A stretch of 64,000 nt of DNA from Branchiostoma floridae. Taxonomy: Eukaryota > Chordata > Leptocardii > Amphioxiformes > Branchiostomatidae. Made by a program: the position numbers and the translations under genes. Location: positions 23,175,527 to 23,239,526 of the forward strand of contig NC_049986.1 of the NCBI RefSeq assembly GCF_000003815.2, in the 5' to 3' direction. Positions 33,101 to 44,552 of the stretch are shown here, one piece after another (the first letter of the stretch is position 1; each line of letters starts with the position of its first letter). Under the pieces are notes generated by a model. It saw only the letters and a program-made list of their open reading frames with translations, had not been told where the DNA came from and did not search any database.

Positions 33101-36100
33101 GGGTCACATTACACACGGTTTCATAAACATGGCAGCATGTGGTCACATTACATATGGTGTCATACATGTGGCAGCAAGAGATCATATTACATAATATGGT
33201 TAATACACATGGCAGCAAGCAGTCATATTACATATTACAAATGTACATGGCAGCAAGGTATCACAATACACACTCTGTTGAATATTACAGTTTAACTAGC
33301 TAAATACACACTCTGTACATGTATCAGATTCTGTATAGCTGATGAACCGCCTTCAGTATGACAGTTGATTTGAGTTTATACCAACCTAGTAAGTATGCAA
33401 ATGCCACAAAACCCTAGCCTGATATGCCAGCAAAGAGATATGAAATCATTATAAATAAGTACAATAAGTCGTCCCTCGGATAGGACGTTAAATGGAGGTC
33501 CCGTGTGTGGGAGAGCCATACCCTATGCACGTTAAAGAACCCGCCACATGTGCGAACATCCACCCGAGCGGATCAAACCATTCCGGCCAAAATAGGGGTA
33601 GGGAATCTCCCGAGCAGCCCTCGTAACCCCTGCTTCGCCTATTGGGTCAGTTAGTCCTCACTCATAGTGAGCAATTGGGCTGGTTTCAATCATGATGTTT
33701 CTGACCTAGGGCGATGAGTTGCTGTTACAGTTCCAATCATGTAACCCGTAACATTGAGTGGCCTTCAGGCCGTGTTACGTGGTGACCATTGAGTAAAAAA
33801 AAAAAAAAAAAAAGTACCTGTTGAGCTGTGCTGCTATGTCCAGGTTGAAGTAAGTGTTGACACTCCGGATCACCATACCTCCTGCAAATACAATTCATGG
33901 CAGGTTTCTATGACAACCAAAGAACCAAGTAACACTAACTGTGATTACATATAACTGGACAGACTTTCAGATACAATGTCTACTGTACAACATACCTTAC
34001 TCTTCATTTTGGAAATTTCAATCTGCTAATAACTTTATTACAGTATTTTGATCATTGCTTTGCTATAAACCTTTGATTCCCTTTCCTCAAAATCCTAAGG
34101 CCTATACTGTGGAAAATCAATTCTTTTCTCAAAAAAAGAACTTTCTGAAGAAAAAGAAAGAAACTCACGTAAGCTTTCTGGCATCCTGGATATCGCCAAG
34201 GGCAAGAGGTCATCGAAGGTCGCATCCAGAATGACCCCGCTGACCGTGGGGTGGTTCATGGCTGCAAAGGATGCTGGGTAACCGCCGATGGACCAGGCGA
34301 AGATGATGATGTTGTCAGGAGAGAACCCTAGCTGATGGATGGCGTACTGCAGCACCACATCTATGGCATTGCCCTCGTTCTCAGGCATGGGGATGCCCTG
34401 GAGGAGGAGTGGGAGTCACGTTTGTTGTAAGGAAATATTTCTACTCATAGAGGATGAAAAATCATCTTAAAGCCACAATGTTATTTCATGTAGTGGTTCT
34501 CTGACATTTTGAAGGAAACATTTAGTTTATTGTAAAGATGCAAACAGAAGACAGAGAGGAAAACATGACTAAGTAGACATATATATTGACTCCCTGAAAG
34601 TCTATGTACCAACTTGAAAGTACAGCCCACTGACTCTATTTTTACTTTTAATATTTCAATTTTTTTACATCTGAGAACCAAAAAATAAAATTCAGTAAGT
34701 CAGTCAGTCGTGGACATCAAATAAGATCATTAGTGTGGCCTATTGACTGAATGAAGAATCAAAAGTAAGCAGTAGTAGTATCCAGTTTAGTAGCCAGGGA
34801 CTCTTAAAACTGGCACTTCGACAAGACCATTTATTTTGATAAAAGTTCTCCCCTACCGAGCTTCCCCCAAATCCAGGGTGGTTCCAGCCCAGCACAGAGT
34901 ACCCAGCTGGGGAAGGAAACCAGATAACAGTGAGTTTACATTTCTCAAGTTTCAGCATTTTACAAGCCCTCAACTGGTCTACGTGCTGTGATAAACTATA
35001 AACTCCTCTTCTATTACCCGTGCTCTTCCATTACCCAGCAACTACATGTACTACATCTAATCCACCTTGCATCATAATTGTAAAATTTATATAAGTAATT
35101 CCATTATATTGTGTATGCTGATTTATTATGAGTTTGTAAGGGCCCCCTTGGAAATCAGTTACTAAGTTAACTGAAGGGATTACTCTAAAGATTTGTAAAG
35201 AACTGAATATCAATGCATTAAACCAAGCAGAATGCTCCAGTTATTTTTTGTATGGAAAAAGTCATGATCATTGACTGTGTACAAAAACTTACCATCCAGT
35301 GGAGTACACATGCACCCAACCTCATAGAACCCAGCATTCCCCTCACTGGTGATCACCTAGGGAAAAACAAAATGTTGTATAACTGACAGCTTTGTAGCTA
35401 CACAGTACATGTAAGTTAGATGTTTCAGTATCAGTTATCCTACAAGATGTGAAAACCTTTTAAAAATCCATAATCTGTCAAGTACACAGAGCATCATAAG
35501 AAACAGTCATACTTTATTCTTTGTGCAATGTCATATAATATCCTAAAGACCTTGGAAAAAATCGACTGAACAACCGACACATAATATCTGGGTAACTGTG
35601 AATAAACACTGAAGATTGACAAGGAATAATCAGCATCAATTCTGACCATCCAAACATGTGTGTAATCACTACCAAGGTAAACAAATAAAAAAAAACAAAA
35701 AAAAACAACGTACCAGTTTCCTGCCCTTCTCCTCTCCCATTGGTCGCCTGTCCACAAACATGGTGTCGATCTCGTTCCCGTCCAGAGCCAGAAGTTTGGC
35801 CCGCTCTCCATCGTACTGTGGACACAGGGTACAGCTGGTCAATTCTGAACAAATACAAGGCTAGAAACTGTTGTCAAAACAACTACAGGCAAATCTGTAT
35901 AAGGGGCCACCTTTGCATAGCAGCCACCTGGCCATTGCGGCCACTTTTTGTCGGTCCCTTGGATTTTCCCATTGACCTAAGCAATAAGAAATAGTCTATA
36001 GCGTCACCTGTCCAACGCGGCCACGGCCACACGATTTCAGGTCCAATTGATACAAAAACACAGCCTATTGCGACCATACAGTGGTCGTACATGTGTGTCA

Positions 36101-39100
36101 TCCTGCACCAAGTTTCAAATTGTACTTTACGAGGATTTGGAGTTCCTGACAAGGTCATTTTGGCGGTAGCGGAATGTACGCACGTCTTGAACGTTAGAGC
36201 GCAATCATTTGCAGTAGATTGGACCAGAGCAGGGTCAACTGAATTTTGAGACAATCAAGACAATGTTATTTGGTGAGAAAGATCAGTGGGTACTGAAATC
36301 ATGTGTAACTTATTGCTCTTGATCAATTGATCAGCATTTTCTCTATAGTGGGCACATTTCTTCAGTCCCTTGAGCTATACACAGGTTTGACTGTAGCAAT
36401 TTGATCAAAGTACTTGTAGTCATTGTTTCTACGCTGCCCTACCACATCACAAGCTTTTGCATGCTGTTAACTAACAAAATTGTGGTTCATACTACTGCAC
36501 ACAGGAGGTATAGTTGGTGAATTCCTCAAGAACCAAAATAGATATTCTTTTTGACAAAATCTATTGTTGCTTGTTAATTGTATAAGCAGCAATTACATGA
36601 ACTTCTACCTGTCCTTGCTTCTACAATGCTAAAAGATATTTTTTTTTTATTATCACCAGCATAACTAAAGAAATGACGTCATTTGTTTCTTACCTTTTCC
36701 ACAAGTTTCTTTCGGCCCTCCTGAAGCATTGGAGCTGAAAAATGATTAAACAGAAGAGGAAACATTTTGTAAAACTCCTTGACCATTTGTGATTGCCATT
36801 TCCGAACTCAAGTTCAGAATCAGTATAGATGTAACTGCAATTCAAAATTCAGTCATATTAGGCTTCAGACATGGGCCATGTCAAATTGATTGCACCTTGG
36901 TACTTAAAGTTTCGGGGAGTGAAACTAATCACATTTTAAGTCCTCAAAGTCATCTTTTTCTAATTTACTATTTAATGGTTTAAATTACTACTTCAAGATG
37001 TCTGAGAACCAAAGCGTGGCCTTAAGGTGCACTCTGACTGCACTTGGGGCAACGGTGCGGCACTGCGGGGTTCGTTCACTGCGGCAATGTGTTGCGATTT
37101 TTAAGAATTAAGATATTGCGTTTTACTAATATGACTTAGAAGACAACAAAATACACAAGAAGAAAACCCATTCTTCATCTCTGAAATTCGTTGAGTATCT
37201 TTTGAACCCTGCAGTGCCGCACCGGTGCCCCAAGTGCAGTGAGAGTCCACCTTAAGAGTTAGATAGCCTACCCATGGCTTTCTGCAGCAGCCCCACTGTG
37301 CCTGGGTAAATCATCCTCCGTCCAAACGTGTGAACCATCAGGTAACTGGAAACAAACACACGTCTCATCACAAGCCAAAACACAATTAGACACGGCAGAA
37401 GATAGTGGATGCCAAATGAAACGTCTGACCGTTTCCAAAACCATACCCAGTTGCTTAACTGACTGCTTTTTGGCATATCTTGTTACCTGGATGCAACCTT
37501 CGTCGATACCTCATCAAAAGATACACATCAATCCATGAGTCCATCAATCAATCAATCAAATCATCAGTAAGTTTATACCTAATAATATCAGCATTAAAGC
37601 GTGTCTTAGTTGATAATATTCTGTATCCACAGTTATCATGAAGAGGCTCATAGTCAAGAGCCACATTGAAGCGCGGTGTGAAGACTAGCCAACTGCTGCC
37701 TACCCCTGTGTCAGGGATCCCAACAACAGTATAATCAAAAATGGATACTACTACTACAACTGGTCAAATTTGCTGAGTCAACTGTTTTTGTTATGTCTAT
37801 CCCTGCTGTTCCTACCTGGCCACATCACACGGCAGGCCCCACACCTTGGCAGCCACCCCGCGGGCCTTGGTCCTGGGCTGGAGTCTCTTCATGGGGACAT
37901 CCCTACATAAGGGCAAACATGTAACGTTAAGGTCTTTTACAAATAGCAAGTCTTTTACATCCCAAGATGAGTACAAACATATACATATAAATAGCAAGTC
38001 TTTAACATCCCTACATAAGGGCAAACATGTATTGGTTAGTCTTTTATATCCCTATGTGAGGACATTCTTTATTGCTCAACAATTGTACAAGGTACAAAGT
38101 ATAGCTTATATGTGACATGGACGGTTTTCACGTGAAAAATGCGCGCAACCTTCTGTCGATCTTAAATATGGCCGATCTTTCATCCATACGCCTGAAGATC
38201 GTGGATAATGTGAGGGGGGTATTAGGGATTTAAACCCAGGACCTCTGGGTTTTGGGCCAAACACCCTATAACTGTTGCGCAGACACGACGACACATACAT
38301 TTTGTATCTTTGGTTCGACTTTGTCCCTCACCTGATGGCCACCTGTGTCCAGCTGTAGTTCACAGGCCACGCCCAGAAGTCAAAGTCATACCTGGCCAGT
38401 CTCACCTGGGGGTGGAAAGGATGATGTAGCAATTTATCAGGTGAGTTCTTAACACCTGGCCAGGTGCTGCTTGCGGTTTCTACTGACAGTCATTCAAAGC
38501 ATTCTCATTTCCTCTAACATGCAGGTATCATATTAATACACTCCTGTCTTATCATGTGGTTATCAATTACAAATATAAAAGCATTTTACTATATATATAT
38601 ATATATATATATATGAAATGCAAATTTGCCATTGTCTAGAGTAATCTTCCTAAATCAAAGAATGGAACAATCGTCATATCACACATGTATCAGAAAGTAA
38701 TGTTTTCTACAACATATTTTTCCTGCAATTGTTGACTAGATGTAGAAGCTTAACTCCAGGAAATAGTCTCATTTTCCAGTTGAGGAAGGCAAAATGCTTG
38801 TCTGTGTACTCCTCACGGACCATTGTGCCCATTGTCTTGTGTAGTTTTTCTTATACAGTAGAAGCCAGTTAATTGCAATTGCACAACGGATAATCGCACA
38901 CTTCTATTAATTGGATGGAATCCCCAAAATCCTGTGGTGGTGCGGTCCAGCTTGATAACTTTGCTTTGTTGCACCATGCGGATAATTGCACGAAATACAC
39001 TGGCAAATGGGGTGTGCAATTAAACGGCTTCTACTGTAGTACCAGCATACTCTAAATTTCATAGGGATATCCCAGAGTTTATCTCTGCTCCCCTCACCTT

Positions 39101-42100
39101 GTTCTCTGTAGAGAAGACCTGCCTAGCTGCAGTCAGGATGGCGATGAAGGTGCAGTAGTCAGGGTTAGCCCACCTCCCAATGCCTGGAGGAAACAACAAT
39201 GTCATGGTTATATATTAAAATCTTAATAATACACATGAGGAAGTACAATCCCCTAGCAACTTCTTCTTGCAGCTTATATGTGCAAGCATGTAAAAAAGGT
39301 AGAGGTAGTCTCATAGTCTTGATGATGATGACTGGTTTATTCAAAACAATGCAAAACAATTCACATATACATGTCTCTGATGGCAGCCCTAAGGCTGTTT
39401 ACATTTACAATTGGAATGAAATCTGTTAAAACTATTTACAATATGTCATCATTAAACAAGAATATTTACCGAACAGCACCATAAACTAATGATTAAGCAA
39501 TTTTAAAAAAACTATTCACAAAGTCATCATTTAGCAAGGAAGCCATGTAGTAAATTGGACTTCTCTTGAAACGAGTACTATAGCTAGCAGTATTGGCTTT
39601 CAGAGTCTGGAGCCTGTTACTAGATCGAGTCTCTTTAACCGAGATCTTGTCTTTTTGCTGTGGTAGGGGAAGTGGGTTGTTTCTAGGGTATGGTATTGTA
39701 AGGTGGAGCCCAACCCTCTCCTCCCACCTCCTTTTACTTACCAAAATTCGAAGATTTACAAAGATTAAAGAACACACAACTGAGCTACACTACATAATCC
39801 TATTCCCTCACCTCTGAGCCAGAAAGCCCCCGACAGTATCACTGCTGTAGCCATGGCCATACGGAGTCCGCTGTTCATGCCTTCTATGGTGAAATAGCCT
39901 GCAATGGGATAAACAATAGTATCAACTGTATCAGCCTTCAGTCAATGTTGTTGTTATTGTTGATATTGGGTGGGCCGACTACTCAGTCTTTGCAGCCAGG
40001 GGCTGAATTGCGAGGAGCTTACAATGGGTGGGGCTAAATCGCAAGGGTCTGGAGCGAGCTGCCATTCGGCGCCACTCAGGTGACCTCAGTACGACTGTCG
40101 CAAGTGTCTGGAGCGAGCTGCCATTCGGCGCCACTCAGGTGACCTCAATACGACAGTAATTGCCCCAGGTGCGGCCAAAGTACTGTACGTTTTGAACCGC
40201 GCTCACACCGCACCATTGCACATGTGGCGGGTTCTTTAACGTGCCCGGGGTATGGCTCTCCCCAGACACGGGACCTCCATTTAACGTCCTATCCGAGGGA
40301 AGACTCATTTTCACTTGTGAGGAAAGTCGTGTAAAGTGCCTTTCCCAAGGGCACAAGATCGGCAGCACGGCAGGCGGATTCGATCCCGCAACCTCTCGGT
40401 CACGAGGCGAACACAATACCACTGTGCCAAGCGGTCTTCACTTAATAGAGCCTTGTGCTCAAATGAGAACAACACATGACTAATAACTCACCAAGTAATG
40501 TCCCATACAATTTGTCATTCTGCTTATTTTGTATCTTCATCTATCATACACACACTTTGGTTAACATCAAAATAGCCTTGACTTTGACTTTATCCCTGAT
40601 TAACAAAATAGCCATGATTAACAAATAAGCTGCTTTAGTTTTTTGCTGTCCAAGAAAATAAAGAATTGTATTAACTTTGTCCTGATGGTATAGAGTTTCC
40701 ATAGATAAAGTTGGACACATGAAAGTTGCCATCAATGTCCAAGTTAGAGAAAATGCAGCCAAACTTATACTATATACATGGTATATCTTATAGAATACAT
40801 CCTTCCCTACCTTTCCTGTACAGGTAAGTAACGAGGATGGGTGACGTCCAGCAGGACAGAGACCACATGAAGGAGGCCTGAGAATAGAAAAGTACCGAGT
40901 AGTTAGTGTGGGAACTGTGGCAACTCCCTTACTACATATTATATAGCTTCAGCAAAGTTACTCCTCTGCAGTCTGCACTGTCAAGTACTTCTAACATATG
41001 ATAAACTAGAAATGGGGTTGGATAATCACTGCATAACAACTAAACAAGTCATTGTTAAGCCCCCTTTACAAATCAAGAATTTAGCTCGGCCGAGTNNNNN
41101 NNNNNNNNNNNNNNNNNNNNNNNNNNNNNNNNNNNNNNNNNNNNNNNNNNNNNNNNNNNNNNNNNNNNNNNNNNNNNNNNNNNNNNNNNNNNNNNCCTGC
41201 TTTTGGGTGGATATGGCACTTAGTTCTGGTGTCTACATCTACATGTACATAAATTCTATTACCCATCAAAAAAGCACACAAAAATATATAAATATGTAAT
41301 ATAACTTGCCATAATACAACAAAGAACTGGCCCCAAATGTGATTGTAATTTGCATACCTTTTATTGTACACACCGGCGGATCCAGAAAATTGCTAAGGGG
41401 GGGGGCGCGCACCATGACGCGGCCGAAGGCCGCGGCGGCGCAGCGCAAGCTGCGCGGGGGGAGAGCACGAGAGGGGGGTTCCCCCCTCTCGTTGGGGGGG
41501 TATGGGGGGCCTCCCCCAGAAAATTTATAAGAAATAGAGGCTCTCTGGTGCATTTTAGAGCCATATCTGAGCAAATTTGAGAAGCAAACTAACACTAACT
41601 TTTTGTCATGTCTGTGGCTGTCTAGTTCACTTCAGGGGCATCTTTTACTATTTTTAGCAACTACAACTGAGGACAAACCTAACGAAGGATAGTTCCTCCT
41701 TCTTAATATTCATAAATGACGCCACGCTACACAAACAATATCGCAAAATTATTTGTACCTGGCTGCCGATTTGCCTTTCTCCGTGAAGCGGCTCGCGCTC
41801 CTATAAAATCGCATAGAAATCTCGTGGGATCTGAGTGGCTTGCCGGAGACGATTTTAAAAGTGTCTTACGCATTTGAAAATGCATATATTTCGGACTCTT
41901 TTTGCTTCTGCGGTGGCAATTGATGACGATTATTATATATAAATCGGGGGGAAATGACAACAAAAACGTCAGCACGGTCACCGCGGCGACTGATCAGAAC
42001 TGGAGTGGGGAGGGGGGTGTCGGCGCACGACGCCGATTTTCCCAAGGCGGGTTGCGTCTCTCTAAGCCGATGACGGACGATAGAAATCATCAGTTCATCA

Positions 42101-43177
42101 AAAATAATTAACTTCCGCTGATTTTCTGGAGATCTTACAAAATTTCGACGTTCTTTCTATATTTTTGAGCGCCGATTTTGGCTTGCAGCGACCCACCAGT
42201 TTCTTGGGGAGAAATTGATGCGGCCGCGCTCCGTCCCCGGGCCTTTACCGTATGTTTACGTGACTCGAAAGACCCACTAGTAATTGCAAACTGCAAGTTT
42301 CTCTAAATAAGTACCAGAAAATCTCCTTTCAAATAAGCGAATTAGTTTTATAACGTTGTCAATATTCTTGACGTAACTTCCGAAGACCTCTAGTAGCCTT
42401 GGTTTATCTTGCCATTTTTTTTTTTTGCCAGCTGAAGGGGGAGGCGCGCGCCCTGCGCGCCTCCCCCTGGATCCGCGCGTGATACATGTACATTCTGTAT
42501 ACAATGTATGTATCAATTAGCCTACATCTGATAATGTGTTTGATATTGTGTCTGACACCCAATAAGAACATGAATTATTAATCACCATATTGTTTACAAC
42601 TGTCTGCCCAAGAGTCATAATGTACATTTTTCTACTAGTACACACACCAGTATGACTGGCCAAAATTGACCTGCAGGTCACTTCCACGTTGTAGCTAACA
42701 TGACGTCATTCTACATGGAAATACCGATGACACAGTTTTTTGATGCCCCGCCTAGCCTAATAGAAAGTGAAACCGAACCCAACCCCCTCCCCCAAAATAT
42801 GATTATTTCTTCTATATCGATATCATACAATAGGAGAATTTCATGGCGTAGATCTATTCTTATAGTACTCTAGTTGTTTGAGAATATAAATGTCTCCATC
42901 AGCAATGTATTTACCGTCCAACTGATTACATAAGGCGGCAAAAAAATGATAAATTTTCACTGAAATCGCCCCCCTCCCTCACCATCGAAATGACAATTTG
43001 AAATGACCAACAAACGCCTAAATCCTTGCTTTGACCGTCCATAGTTTTCGCAAACGTTAGATTGTGGTCCCTACAGTGATTCTATTTCCTTTCCAACCCC
43101 ACACTTACCTTTCCCTCGCTGTTGGCGGGGATTCTGAACAGCCTGGGTCCGGTCGCACAGCGCCAGAGAGCAGCCAT
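30188..43177 (-). CDS. ABHD16A: ABHD16A, phosphatidylserine lipase (alpha/beta-hydrolase), 18 exons visible
   Basis: Exons in gene order: 43177-43109, 40877-40811, 39898-39812, 39183-39098, 38405-38332, 37902-37816, 37345-37272, 36734-36694, 35815-35714, 35356-35293, 34906-34857, 34397-34169, 33881-33818, 33084-33028, 32700-32638, 32406-32330, 31145-31000, 30286-30188. All phases agree, giving 511 aa. ABHD16A hydrolyses phosphatidylserine to lyso-PS at intracellular membranes. The sequence shows N-terminal membrane segments (exons 2-3), HTFGRRMIYPGTV, GWNHPGFGGS, the nucleophile motif AWSIGG, the acid loop VILDATFDDLLP, RRTRDEMITT and the C-terminal HCTPLPASHFRLPW. The similarity to vertebrate ABHD16A is strong and collinear. 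About 45 residues expected between exon 1 and the first membrane segment are missing. Both flanking exons are phase 0, so a whole exon probably lies in the 100-N gap. Confidence 0.96.
30635..30681. repeat. Perfect 21-bp hairpin beside a short tandem duplication
   Basis: CTGTCTGCCTCCTCATCTGTC, a 5-base GTTTG loop, then the exact reverse complement. Immediately upstream the 25-base unit GTCAAAACTATGTTTTTTGG... is tandemly repeated (30590-30634). It lies in the last ABHD16A intron. Such quasi-palindromes can arise by template switching. No small-RNA evidence. Confidence 0.85.
33110..33262. repeat. Minisatellite of about 40-bp units in an ABHD16A intron
   Basis: Four units carrying CATGGCAGCA...GGTCACATTACATA are spaced 38-41 bp apart. 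They start close to the acceptor side of the 33084-33028 exon. Confidence 0.8.
33470..33814 (+). mobile_element. 5'-truncated SINE with poly(A) tail
   Basis: The body carries CCTCGGATAGGACGTTAAATGGAGGTCCCGTG and CACGTTAAAGAACCCGCC and ends in a long A run at about 33795-33813. It is the same family, in opposite orientation, as 40040-40435, whose copy keeps a tRNA-like head. It abuts the donor of the 33818 exon of ABHD16A, leaving only a few bases between the A run and the splice site. Confidence 0.78.
35886..36393. mobile_element. TA-flanked MITE with CAGTCAAACCTGTATA ends
   Basis: The left end CAGGCAAATCTGTAT and the right end ATACACAGGTTTGACTG are inverted repeats 508 bp apart, each followed by TA. 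The internal motif GCGGCCAC is repeated. The TA duplication suggests a Tc1/mariner-type element. The family matches the fragment at 8752. Confidence 0.75.
37021..37256. mobile_element. MITE with about 46-bp terminal inverted repeats
   Basis: CTTAAGGTGCACTCTGACTG... at the left is mirrored by ...CAGTGAGAGTCCACCTTAAG at the right. Arm identity is high across the CACTTGGGGC region. TA borders both ends. A diverged relative sits at 54177-54408, where its empty site is known. Located in an ABHD16A intron. Confidence 0.82.
37903..38060. repeat. Tandem duplication adjoining an ABHD16A splice acceptor
   Basis: The block around the acceptor of the 37902 exon (ACATCCCTACATAAGGGCAAACATGTA) is repeated at about 38008-38035. 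A looser third copy lies near 38047, and the phrase AGCAAGTCTTT is repeated between them. The extra copies carry an acceptor-like CTTATGTAGGGATGT on the minus strand. Confidence 0.7.
38593..38614. repeat. (TA)n microsatellite
   Basis: Uninterrupted TA dinucleotide run in an ABHD16A intron. Confidence 0.95.
38856..39036. mobile_element. pogo/Tigger-like MITE
   Basis: A 181-bp element with inverted ends CAGTAGAAGCCAGTTAATTG and CAATTAAACGGCTTCTACTG, flanked by TA on both sides. CAGTAGAAGCC-type ends with a TA duplication are typical of pogo/Tigger derivatives. Confidence 0.82.
40040..40435 (-). mobile_element. tRNA-derived SINE, minus strand
   Basis: On the minus strand it opens with a tRNA-like head (GCTTGGCACAGTGGTATTGTG, then GGGATCGAATCCGCC). 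The body follows: CTTGGGAAAGGCACTTTACA, the GACGTTAAATGGAGGTCCCG segment and CACGTTAAAGAACCCGCC. A direct repeat of GGAGCGAGCTGCCATTCGGC lies at 40051 and 40111. Related tails appear near 50735 and 59263. Confidence 0.72.
41096..41195. other. Assembly gap (100 N)
   Basis: Exactly 100 N, the conventional placeholder for unknown length, lies between the first two visible ABHD16A exons. The left edge stops inside a repeat (AAGCCCC...ACAAATCAAGAATT.AGCTCGGCCGA) that also occurs at about 46082. This would explain why the assembly broke there. Confidence 0.98.
41371..42482. mobile_element. GC-ended DNA transposon remnant with GCGGATCCAG termini
   Basis: CACACCGGCGGATCCAG at the left and CTGGATCCGCGCGTG at the right are inverted ends about 1.1 kb apart. 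Each is backed by G-rich or C-rich GGGGGGCGCGC motifs. The interior has no intact gene. No exact target duplication was found. Located in the first large ABHD16A intron. Confidence 0.65.
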
Positions 43178-44552
43178 CTTGGTTCCGTCTAGGTCAATGC
43201 AGTTCTGACACTTATCGCTAGGTGGCGATGGTTTCAGTCACCATCACAAAGTGCCAGTATTCTTTTCAATGCATTGTCATGTTTCATTATCTTCGTCGAG
43301 AAGGTTATGAAATGCTTTTGGTGTCTGTGTGTTGCAAGCATAACTCGAAAAGCTTCAAACGCATCCTATTGATATTTAGGTGGGAAGGACACAGGAAAAC
43401 GAGGGTTAGGTGACCTTAGGTTTGACAACTCGGGGCCCCCAGCGGCTTTTTACCGGGTACCGCAGTGGATCGTTCGGTTTTGATATCTTTTCATCTATAT
43501 TCCTACTTTTTTGCCATCGGTTATATCTCATGAATACATAAAACATTTCTTCCGTTTCATCTGACGACCATAAGAATGTCTGACTCAAGAAACAAACTGT
43601 TGGTACGTCACAGTACGTATCAGGTATCTTCAGTGTGCTTTAAATTTCCTTTTCCTTTAAATTTGTTTTAACAATACCGGTGCTGCTTTTTCTCACTTGC
43701 TTTGTTAAGCGTTCGTTCCGCGTTTTGTCCAAGTAAATCTCGCCTGCGAAAGTCTTGAAATATTCATTCGAAAGAATAATACTGCTTTCAGTCGAATGCA
43801 CACATACATGCATGGACAAAGCTGCAAATCATCAACAACAAAACAGAGAAAAAAATATTTTCTTAAATTTAATACCCTTTGATTCCGGCTCACCAAAGAC
43901 AGAAAAAAACAGTTAAAAACACACAAAAATGCACATCCTTGTCAACAAGTTTTTTTTTTTCAGATGAATAAGATATCGGCCATAAAAAAAAACAGCCTCG
44001 CCGATGTGTTCAACCACTTGGTTCAACATCTTCGCTTTATCTTATATTGTTGTAATGTACCTAAACACACCTTTCCTAACAAGACCATCGATAATCACAC
44101 ATTTTTATCCTGTATTTGTCAGAGTTGTGAACCGGTCACAAATCTTGAATGAATAATTTAAGTGTGCTTAGATCATAGGTTTACTTGTTTTTAATACCCC
44201 CTGTTGTTGACATAAGCTGCATTCGTTTGACACTTACGTGCATCTAAACATCACGTTCTCTCTAGCCCTGTGCGTTCAAGCTATCACTTCTAAGGTTTGG
44301 CTAACGCTGACGGGAGCGTATATTCTACCAAGAGGTAAAGCGGGTTCAGTTAAACACTCGAGAGGCGTTGCTCTTTCAAACTACAATACCGTCAGTCAAC
44401 GACGTCTTCCAAAGAACTGAAACGTCTCCCAACAAAATACATCTACACAACTGGAAAGATCTACTGCAAGACCGGAACTCAGTAATTTGAGTAAAATACC
44501 AAACGTACAGTAAAAACTCGGACAGGCATTGCTAACTATAGCTACGTACCGG
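43178..44552. promoter_or_regulatory. Head-to-head promoter interval of ABHD16A and apple/EGF gene A
   Basis: The two genes start 1.4 kb apart and diverge. No TATA box or named element could be assigned. The ABHD16A side is less AT-rich. I saw no coding exon in the interval. Confidence 0.4.
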
